15,515 bases of DNA from Bacteroidales bacterium UBA4333 (GTDB taxonomy: Bacteria > Bacteroidota > Bacteroidia > Bacteroidales > Paludibacteraceae). Positions 1-5,301 of this stretch are shown piece after piece. The stretch covers positions 1 through 15,515 of the forward strand of contig DGTP01000010.1 of NCBI GenBank assembly GCA_002394335.1, read 5' to 3'. The notes under the pieces are model-generated. The model worked only from the letters and a program-made list of their open reading frames with translations, was not told the DNA's origin and searched no databases. The first letter of the stretch is position 1. Each line of letters opens with the position of its first letter. The position numbers and the translations under genes are program-made.

Positions 1-19
1 GGATCAAACTCTTCGTTGT
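1..19 (-). rRNA. rrs: 16S rRNA, first 19 nt only (cut by window edge)
   Basis: Read on the minus strand, the first bases give ACAACGAAGAGTTTGATCC. This is the 5' end of bacterial 16S rRNA: it contains the universal start that the 27F primer matches (AGAGTTTGATCC), in the Bacteroidales-like form with CGAAGAG before it. By alignment to E. coli numbering, position 19 is about nucleotide 1 and position 1 about nucleotide 19. The rest of the gene lies off the left edge. A correctly spaced promoter and leader upstream on the same strand support a real rRNA operon rather than a chance match. Confidence 0.9.
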
Positions 20-246
20 AATAATAATTATTAATCTCAGCTCAAAATGATTTATTTGAATTGTACGGGAACTTTTTATCGTTCTTGTACTACACTAATT
101 GTTTCAATCTCTCAAAGATCACATGCTCTTGCTGCTTTCAATTAGGGCGCAAAAAAAATAGGAATCTCTCAAGCGTTATTAGAGTGATAGTCCTACATTT
201 TAATACCCTTTCGGCAGAAAATAGAAACACGCTTGTTTCTCAAAAG
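20..246 (-). promoter_or_regulatory. 16S rRNA leader with a boxA-like element
   Basis: This is the AT-rich stretch between the predicted rRNA transcription start (about 246, seven bases past the -7 element) and the 16S 5' end. On the minus strand, positions 111-121 read TGATCTTTGAG, followed by AGATTGAAAC. This resembles boxA antitermination elements of rRNA leaders (E. coli TGCTCTTTAACA), and similar CTTTGA elements occur before Bacteroides 16S genes. An imperfect hairpin (63-90: two 4-bp arms, GTAC and GAAC, around a 2x2 internal loop, 8-nt loop) may take part in processing. The leader assignment is strong by position. The boxA call is tentative. Confidence 0.6.
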
Positions 247-252
247 CGGATG

Positions 253-284
253 CAAAAGTACTGCTTTTTTTTGACATGTGCAAA
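253..284 (-). promoter_or_regulatory. rRNA operon promoter, perfect Bacteroidota consensus
   Basis: On the minus strand a -33 element TTTG (281-284) is followed by exactly 20 bases and a -7 element TACTTTTG (253-260), matching the Bacteroidota primary sigma consensus TTTG-N19-21-TAnnTTTG. Transcription would start near 246 and run left into 16S. Directly upstream (294-313), two back-to-back 10-bp units each carry a run of eight A on the transcribed-sense strand. These look like an UP-element or bent-DNA activator, which is usual for rRNA promoters. Confidence 0.85.
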
Positions 285-293
285 TTTTATGAG

Positions 294-313
294 CATTTTT
301 TTTCATTTTTTTT
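294..313 (-). promoter_or_regulatory. helically phased A-tracts upstream of the rRNA promoter (UP-like)
   Basis: The plus strand reads CATTTTTTTT twice in immediate succession (294-303, 304-313). On the promoter's own strand this is two A8 tracts spaced by one helical turn, starting 10 bp upstream of the -33 TTTG. Phased A-tracts bend DNA and can contact the RNA polymerase alpha C-terminal domain. A third T8 run (265-272) falls inside the promoter spacer. The function is inferred from position and composition. Confidence 0.5.
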
Positions 314-407
314 GCACTTTCTTTGTAACTCACTGATATTCAGAGATATTTATTTCTGTTCTATTTCCCCTGTGTTTATGTCTATTTTACACATTAGTAA
401 ATTATAT

Positions 408-455
408 GCGCACGCGTAACGCGCGCACAACGCGCTTGCGCGCCTGCGCGCCTGC
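408..455. repeat. alternating purine-pyrimidine GC tract with tandem TGCGCGCC octamers
   Basis: Forty-eight bases made almost wholly of GCGC and CGCG blocks sit inside otherwise AT-rich intergenic DNA. Positions 437-444 and 445-452 are identical octamers (TGCGCGCC), followed by a third partial copy. Alternating CG runs can adopt Z-DNA and are self-complementary, so short hairpins are also possible. I recall similar GC blocks in intergenic DNA of other Bacteroidales, but their role is unknown to me. Confidence 0.55.
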
Positions 456-463
456 TCCTTAAA

Positions 464-479
464 AGTATATAAATATACT
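464..479. repeat. AT-only inverted repeat
   Basis: AGTATAT and ATATACT form perfect 7-bp arms around two A bases. The dyad lies in the spacer about 180 bp upstream of the rRNA -33 element. It could be a protein-binding dyad or a chance AT palindrome. Nothing nearby decides between these. Confidence 0.35.
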
Positions 480-547
480 AAAAGCTTATTTTGACCGCCT
501 TCGCCTGATAAAGTACAGGTCGGCTAAACAAAAAGAGGATTAACGCA

Positions 548-577
548 GAAAGCCGGTGACTTATGCCACCGGCTTTC
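548..577 (-). terminator. hairpin after the fructokinase gene, probable operon terminator
   Basis: An 11-bp perfect stem (GAAAGCCGGTG pairing with CACCGGCTTTC) encloses an 8-nt loop, starting 56 bp past the fructokinase stop codon. On the minus strand the stem ends in TTTC and a T-rich stretch (CTCTTTTTG) follows about a dozen bases later, so it lacks an immediate long U-run. Its strength and its place at the end of a ten-gene run still make it the best candidate for the operon's 3' end. Confidence 0.65.
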
Positions 578-633
578 ATTCAAAGAGTTCAAGATTGAAG
601 TCTGGAATCTACAAATAGCCCCTGCTGGTCAGG

Positions 634-1542
634 TTAATCTGCTTTCAGTTCGTCAGGAATAACCGGCATGGCGCCGCGCTGGGTGCAGACGTAGGCAGAG
701 ACGGCTACGGCTTTCTCATGCGCCTCGCGGATGGTCTTGCCGAGGAGGAGCTGGGCTACGAAAGTAGCAGTGAAGCTGTCTCCGGCACCGACGGTGTCGG
801 CCACCTGCACTTCGGGCGTAGCTACATAACTCTCTTTGGAAGCCGTGAAGACATAAGAGCCGATGGCGCCACAGGTGAGGATGAGCATATCCAGCTCGTA
901 ACGCGCGATGAGTTCGCGGCAGATGCGGCGGGTCTTCTCAGGGTCCTCGGCGATGAGTTTGCCGGGAACGGTAGGTTCGCCGAGAAGCATGGTCGCTACG
1001 ACATCGAGTTCCTCGTCATTGATCTTGAGCACATTCGCCCGGTGAAGGGATTCCGCGATCACTTCGGCGGTGTACCAAGACTGACGGAGGTTAATGTCAA
1101 AGACCTTGAGTGCATCCTCCGGCATAGCGTCCAAGATAGCCTGGATGGTCTCCCGGCTGGTTTGAGAACGCTGCGCGAGCGAACCGAAGCACGCCGCCTG
1201 CGCCTGATGCGCGACCTCTAACATGTTGTTGGTGAGGGGGATGTTATCCCAGGCTACGCCGAGACAGATCTCGTATTGCGGTACACCTTTGTCGTCGAGG
1301 GTGACCTTGACCGTGCCGGTAGGTTGTTCTACGACGGGTAAGATATGATTGAGGTGCACTTTCTCGAAGGTATCTACTATCTCGTCACCAAGTTCGTCAG
1401 CGCCGATAGCGGAGATAGCACATCCGTTGAGTCCGAACTGGGATACATGATAAGCGAAGTTAGCGGGCGCACCACCGAGTTTGCGTCCTTCCGGGAGGCA
1501 GTCAAAGAGCGCCTCGCCGATACCAATAACGTATTTTTTCAT
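634..1542 (-). CDS. PfkB-family fructokinase
   Basis: A cytoplasmic sugar kinase predicted to convert imported fructose to fructose-6-phosphate with ATP, feeding glycolysis. The N-terminus has the ribokinase-fold start and the substrate-binding GGAPANFA segment (about residues 24-31). Near the C-terminus is the PfkB signature TVGAGDSFTATF, whose Asp (about residue 255) is the catalytic base. At about 302 residues the length is normal. I prefer the Met at 1542 (MKKYVIGIGEALFDC) over an in-frame Met at 1557, because the latter adds only MVNEQ, encoded by an intergenic microrepeat. The gene is last in the operon, 31 bp after the permease. Family certainty is high. Fructose specificity is inferred from the neighbours and agrees with BT1757 of the B. 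thetaiotaomicron levan locus. Confidence 0.92.
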   Translation of the reverse strand: MKKYVIGIGEALFDCLPEGRKLGGAPANFAYHVSQFGLNGCAISAIGADELGDEIVDTFEKVHLNHILPVVEQPTGTVKVTLDDKGVPQYEICLGVAWDNIPLTNNMLEVAHQAQAACFGSLAQRSQTSRETIQAILDAMPEDALKVFDINLRQSWYTAEVIAESLHRANVLKINDEELDVVATMLLGEPTVPGKLIAEDPEKTRRICRELIARYELDMLILTCGAIGSYVFTASKESYVATPEVQVADTVGAGDSFTATFVAQLLLGKTIREAHEKAVAVSAYVCTQRGAMPVIPDELKAD

Positions 1543-1590
1543 TTGTTCATTTACCATTGGGTCATTTATTTTGTCATTTAGCCATTTTTA
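1541..1590. repeat. CATTTA/CATTTG microrepeat spanning the permease stop and fructokinase start
   Basis: The plus strand carries several degenerate copies of TCATTTA or TCATTTG in a row, with variants CCATTGGG and CCATTTTT. The run covers the last two permease codons, its stop codon and both candidate fructokinase starts. It shares the exact 12-mer TCATTTACCATT with the SusD-downstream repeat (10440-10500), but in the opposite orientation relative to the genes. Confidence 0.55.
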
Positions 1591-2734
1591 AGCAGAAGCC
1601 CACGAGGTAGGCGGCACCGACAGCCATGACGAGGACAGCGCCGAGAGAGCCCATGATATCGGACATAACGCCCATACAAAGCGGGAAGATGGTACCTCCG
1701 AACAGTCCCATGATCATCAGACCGGAGATTTCGTTCTTGTGCTCTGGGTCATGGTTGAGCGCCTGCGCAAAGCAGATAGAGAAGATATTCGAGTTGCCAA
1801 AACCAACCAACGCTATACCGGTATAGAGCACCCATTGAGCGTCCCCTACCGCCAAGAGAATCATTGCAGCAACAATCATACAGACAGAGATCGCAAAGAA
1901 GATTTTCTCCGGGATGAGCCGCAGTATAGCCGAGCCGGAGAGGCAACCGATGGTACGGAAGATGAAGTACAGCGAGGTGGCAAATCCGGCAGCCGCCAAG
2001 TCCATACCCAAACGCTCCATGAGGATCTTCGGCGCCGTAGTGTTGGTACCGACATCGATACCCACATGGCACATGATGCCTAAGAAACAGAGGAGGATGA
2101 ACGGGTTGCCAAGCAGTTTGAAACACTGCGCGAAAGACGATCCTTTCGCTACCGGTTCCTCGTGAATGGAGGTGAACGCCAATGCGAGGATGGCTACAAT
2201 ACCGATAATGGCGTATATAGGAAAGAGCACTTTCCACCCCAAGCCCATGTTCGGGATCGCCGCCGTAGCGCCCCACATGGCGATATACGGTGCGAGGAAA
2301 GAGGCGATCGCCTTGACGAACTGACCAAAAGTCAGGGTCGAGCTGAGGTTTCCGGTGACAATATTGGACACCAACGGGTTAAGGGAGGTCTGCATCAGGG
2401 CGTTACCAATACCCAGGAGCGAGAACGCACATAGCATTAAAGCGTAGCTCTCACCACAGAGCGGCAGAAGGAGCGAGAGGACGGTGACGATAATCGAAAG
2501 GAGCACCGTTTTCTTACGACCGATCTTATTCATCAGCATACCGGTAGGCACGGAGAAAATCAAGAACCAGAAGAAGACGAGCGAAGGCATGATATTAGCC
2601 TGGGCATGTGTAAGACCCAAATCTTGCTGCACATAGTTAGAAGCTATGCCTACAAGATCCACAAAGCCCATCGTGAAGAAACAAAGCATCACGGGCAGCA
2701 AGGCAAACTTGCTATTTGTTGTTTGTGATTTCAT
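1574..2734 (-). CDS. MFS sugar permease, probable fructose importer (FucP-like)
   Basis: A 386-residue inner-membrane protein with about twelve hydrophobic segments, of the major facilitator superfamily and the fucose/glucose-galactose permease type common in Bacteroidota sugar loci. The loop between the second and third segments carries the MFS motif-A remnant GMLMNKIGRKKT (residues 65-76). The central hydrophilic loop (about 190-210) is short. It starts 12 bp after the exo-GH32 stop and ends 31 bp before the kinase, so it is almost surely co-transcribed. By context it carries free fructose from periplasm to cytoplasm, the role shown for BT1758 in B. thetaiotaomicron. The substrate is inferred; the MFS fold is clear. 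Confidence 0.88.
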   Translation of the reverse strand: MKSQTTNSKFALLPVMLCFFTMGFVDLVGIASNYVQQDLGLTHAQANIMPSLVFFWFLIFSVPTGMLMNKIGRKKTVLLSIIVTVLSLLLPLCGESYALMLCAFSLLGIGNALMQTSLNPLVSNIVTGNLSSTLTFGQFVKAIASFLAPYIAMWGATAAIPNMGLGWKVLFPIYAIIGIVAILALAFTSIHEEPVAKGSSFAQCFKLLGNPFILLCFLGIMCHVGIDVGTNTTAPKILMERLGMDLAAAGFATSLYFIFRTIGCLSGSAILRLIPEKIFFAISVCMIVAAMILLAVGDAQWVLYTGIALVGFGNSNIFSICFAQALNHDPEHKNEISGLMIMGLFGGTIFPLCMGVMSDIMGSLGAVLVMAVGAAYLVGFCLKMAK

Positions 2735-2746
2735 ATTGGTTGTTTT

Positions 2747-4168
2747 TTAGAAATTAATGTTATAAATGGTTGCTTTACCTCCCTGCACGTCAATGTGATT
2801 ATACGGTTCGGAGGGGAAGACGAGATTTGTCATAGTCCATGCGCCTTCTGCATCGAACGCTTCAATCGAACAATGGTCGATGAAAAGAATAAGATGATAA
2901 GCATCCCGTTTGATGAAGAGGGGTGCAACGGTAGAGGCAGCAAACTCATGCGAAAAAGAACAGTCGCCGGAAGCGGTACGATCCATCGAAAAAGTTTGCC
3001 GGTGTATATCCAGGGTCATAAGCACTTTTTCGCCGCGGTCATTAGAAAGAGTGATAAGCGCATCTTGTTTGCCATCCAGATCCAGTTCGACCACTGCGGC
3101 ATCCGGAAGCGTTTTGGTTTCTTCTCCTCGCAGAGCCATAGTCTCTTGTGAAGGAACCGAACCAAGGCGATATTCCCCCTCGTCGTCAAGATAGAGGAAC
3201 AGGTCACGCGCAACAGTATTCTGCGAACGGAAAGCAACGGTAGGCAGCACTTGAGCATATTGCCAGTTGGACATCCATCCCAAAGCTACTAATCGCCCGT
3301 CCGGTGCGTTATGGAAAGTAAATGTGGAGTAATTATCATTGCCGTAGTCAAGCCATTTCGATTGAGGATTTTCGCATTTAAACTCCTTACCGTTCCAATC
3401 GCCGACGAAATACTGGGTGGCAGATCCGCCAAATAGTCCACCGGGGTTGATACTAACGAGCAATACATATTTGGTTTGCCCATTTTCACATTTGAGTTTG
3501 ATCAATTCCGGGCACTCCCAAACACCGCCGTGCGCGCCGACACCTTCGCCAAAAGAGGAGAGAAAAGTCCAGTCTTTGAGGTTATCCGAAGCATAGAAAC
3601 GGATCTCCTGACCGCAAGCAAGTGTCATCAGCCAGTGATCGCTATCCCATATTACTTTCGGGTCACGAAAATCCGGCACATCGCCTTTAAGTACGGGATT
3701 ACCCTCATATTTGACATATGTAGAGCCGCCGTCGGTGCTATAAGCAATCGACTGGTGCTGTCCGCAGACTTCCGACTGGGTATAGACAGCCACAATAGCA
3801 TTCTCTCCGAAACCGGCGGTGTTGTCCTTGTCAATAACAGCCGAGCCAGAAAAGATTGTACCTATACTATCCGGTTCCAGAACAATAGGGTGTTCCTCCC
3901 AATGCAGCAGATCCTTGGAAGTAGCGTGTCCCCAATGCATGGGTCCCCAAGTCGTACCGAAGGGATTGTGTTGATAATAGAGGTGCCATACGCCGTTCGC
4001 CTCGTCGTAGAACATACCATTGGGGTCATTCATCCAATTGGCAGCAGGTGAGTGGTGATAGACCGACCGGAACGGTTCGTCCGTCGGATGAGTGACGGCT
4101 GTCCGGTTTACGCAAGAGGAAGCGATCATAAGCCACAGACCGCAAAGCATCAATGCTGAGTGTTTCAT
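2747..4168 (-). CDS. GH32 exo-beta-fructosidase lipoprotein (levanase/inulinase/invertase type)
   Basis: A 473-residue glycoside hydrolase of family 32 that should release fructose from the ends of fructan oligosaccharides. All three catalytic motifs are intact: WMNDPNG with nucleophile Asp48, FRDP with transition-state-stabilising Asp169, and WECP with acid/base Glu218. The N-terminus is a lipoprotein signal with lipobox IASSC (Cys19). The following residues (V-N-R-T) lack the acidic surface-export signal of Bacteroidota, which favours a periplasmic location. The five-bladed propeller covers about 33-330 and the C-terminal beta-sandwich about 340-473, where LILFIDHCSIEAFD is typical. The permease follows 12 bp downstream. 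Linkage preference (beta-2,6 or beta-2,1) cannot be read from sequence alone. Confidence 0.95.
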   Translation of the reverse strand: MKHSALMLCGLWLMIASSCVNRTAVTHPTDEPFRSVYHHSPAANWMNDPNGMFYDEANGVWHLYYQHNPFGTTWGPMHWGHATSKDLLHWEEHPIVLEPDSIGTIFSGSAVIDKDNTAGFGENAIVAVYTQSEVCGQHQSIAYSTDGGSTYVKYEGNPVLKGDVPDFRDPKVIWDSDHWLMTLACGQEIRFYASDNLKDWTFLSSFGEGVGAHGGVWECPELIKLKCENGQTKYVLLVSINPGGLFGGSATQYFVGDWNGKEFKCENPQSKWLDYGNDNYSTFTFHNAPDGRLVALGWMSNWQYAQVLPTVAFRSQNTVARDLFLYLDDEGEYRLGSVPSQETMALRGEETKTLPDAAVVELDLDGKQDALITLSNDRGEKVLMTLDIHRQTFSMDRTASGDCSFSHEFAASTVAPLFIKRDAYHLILFIDHCSIEAFDAEGAWTMTNLVFPSEPYNHIDVQGGKATIYNINF

Positions 4169-4199
4169 ACTATTAAATATTTTACATTTTCAGTCAGTC

Positions 4200-4220
4200 C
4201 GGGAGGTATTCAGTCTCCCG
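4200..4220 (-). other. small intercistronic hairpin
   Basis: CGGGAG and CTCCCG form a 6-bp GC-rich stem around a 9-nt loop, 21 bp after the stop of the 284-residue protein gene and 31 bp before the exo-GH32 start. There is no T-run behind it, so a full terminator is unlikely. It may slow decay or partly terminate, separating the levels of the upstream and downstream parts of the operon. Confidence 0.4.
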
Positions 4221-4241
4221 AACCGTAAACTTATAAGGGAT

Positions 4242-5096
4242 TTAAAGTTGTGCTCCCTGTGCGTTGAATTTTACTCCGTTCTTGATAATCACAATCTGAC
4301 CGTTTTCAATCATTTTTACAGCCTTGGTCTCAACAGCCGTATTCTCGAAACCTTCTCCCTGTTCTTCTTTATCAATAACGAGCACGATGTCGGTTACGTT
4401 GAAAGCAGCACCTGTCTCTTTGTTGAACTGGATCATCCAGTGACCAGCATTCGCCAGACGGTTACGGAGGTCATCAGTCAGCGGGAGTTCCATGTAGCCT
4501 TCGCCTGCGGTCATAGCGCTTTGGTCAGCAATCTTACCTTCGTCTCCCCATGCTTCCATTACGTTGATCACAAAGTCCGAGCGGCCTGCCTCCGAATAGA
4601 TGCGGAGGGCGGTAGCTTTGGAAAAATCAACGCCTGCGTAGCCGTTCCAGTAGAGTTCGAGAGTGCTCCATTCGTCAGCCCAGAAGAAACCGGTCCATAC
4701 GGTGAAGCCGTCTTTGAGCGTCTTGCCATCCAGGAGCTCTACCCTGGTGCAGGTGAAGTTCGCGCCGATGATCTCCAGACCGTAAGCCTTGAGACTGTCA
4801 ACAGCCGAAGCGGTGAGGAACTGTTCATATGCGCCGTCTCCGTTAATCCATGCAGCCTCGCGACTGCCTGCCAAGTGGTCGAAATTAGCGTTCATTACTT
4901 TGAACTCGATACCGTCAGAAGCGCCTGTGTAGGTAACTACGATCTTCTGACCGGGCAGAGCGTTAGCGAAAGATGCAGCGCTAATCTGAATACCGCCATC
5001 TTTCCATGATACATGTTTGGATTCAGTCCAGAGGTCTTCTGCACAAAGACTCATTGTGAGCGCTGCAAACAGCGCAATAAGAGAAATCTTCTTCAT
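4242..5096 (-). CDS. secreted single-module protein, paralogue of the 658-residue neighbour; function unknown
   Basis: I do not recognise a named family. The 284 residues begin with a plain Sec signal (MKKISLIALFAALTMSLCA, cleavage near residue 19), not a lipobox. Then come two similar halves: A (about 21-124) with HVSWKDGGIQI, YTGASDGIEFKV and HLAGSR, and B (about 131-241) with WTGFFWADEWSTLELY, AGRSDFVINV and AFNVTDIVLV. Both halves start with a W-T element and end in a T-x-V/I-E/V-L strand, which suggests paired beta-sandwiches. The last 25 residues (NGQIVIIKNGVKFNAQGAQL) match the tail of the neighbour and look like a short sorting or anchoring tail. Its place in a fructan operon and its exposed aromatics suggest carbohydrate binding, which is inference. 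Confidence 0.85.
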   Translation of the reverse strand: MKKISLIALFAALTMSLCAEDLWTESKHVSWKDGGIQISAASFANALPGQKIVVTYTGASDGIEFKVMNANFDHLAGSREAAWINGDGAYEQFLTASAVDSLKAYGLEIIGANFTCTRVELLDGKTLKDGFTVWTGFFWADEWSTLELYWNGYAGVDFSKATALRIYSEAGRSDFVINVMEAWGDEGKIADQSAMTAGEGYMELPLTDDLRNRLANAGHWMIQFNKETGAAFNVTDIVLVIDKEEQGEGFENTAVETKAVKMIENGQIVIIKNGVKFNAQGAQL

Positions 5097-5134
5097 AAAT
5101 TGTAAAATATTAATAAAGTTATTATTGTTGTTTG

Positions 5135-5275
5135 TTAATCTCCATCCGTAATGGCGGAAGCGGAAGTTGTTCCTCCTATAGTGATAGAAAGAGTAGTTTC
5201 ACTACCGGCGCAAAGGGCTGCCAAATGGTTTACAGAAGTTATGTCCATTTGCGGAATGATATAATTCTTTTTCAT
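5135..5275 (-). CDS. 46-residue small protein, MKK-x-Y-I-x-P type, function unknown
   Basis: A short open frame from ATG at 5275 to TAA at 5135, begun by MKKNYIIPQMDITSV and followed by HLAALCAGSETTLSITIGG and an acidic end (ITDGD). It starts 26 bp after the stop of the 658-residue gene and ends 38 bp before the next start, filling a gap that is otherwise unusually large for this operon (205 bp). The start MKK-x-Y-x-x-P, then alternating hydrophobics, then a G-S element resembles a class of small, uncharacterised Bacteroidales proteins I recall; I could not search for them. There is no clear signal peptide and no transmembrane helix. It could be a chance frame, but the start motif and the spacing argue for a gene. 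Confidence 0.65.
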   Translation of the reverse strand: MKKNYIIPQMDITSVNHLAALCAGSETTLSITIGGTTSASAITDGD

Positions 5276-5301
5276 TTCTGTATTCTTTTAAAGGTTATAC
5301 A

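Larger units (their letters stand above)
337..547. other. non-coding spacer between the fructan operon and the rRNA operon
   Basis: I see no credible gene here on either strand. The stretch holds three structures: an alternating GC tract (408-455) with two tandem TGCGCGCC octamers, a 7-bp AT-only inverted repeat (464-479), and unstructured sequence up to the fructokinase terminator. The transcription units on both sides run leftward. Confidence 0.6.

Noticed and set aside
61..336. 91-residue frame on the plus strand
   Set aside because: It overlaps the rRNA leader and promoter on the other strand, is Phe- and Cys-rich from T-runs, and has no recognisable domain.
559..620. Possible CRISPR, tRNA or insertion-sequence remnant near the left end
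   Set aside because: Only one hairpin is present; there is no repeat-spacer pattern, no cloverleaf and no inverted terminal repeats with a transposase anywhere in the window.
1543..1557. Five-residue N-terminal extension of fructokinase (MVNEQ)
   Set aside because: Encoded by the CATTTA microrepeat; the kinase family normally begins close to MKKYVIGIGE. It remains possible.
4092..5009. 305-residue plus-strand frame across the 284-residue protein gene
   Set aside because: Spans an intercistronic gap and part of two well-supported minus-strand genes; no motifs.
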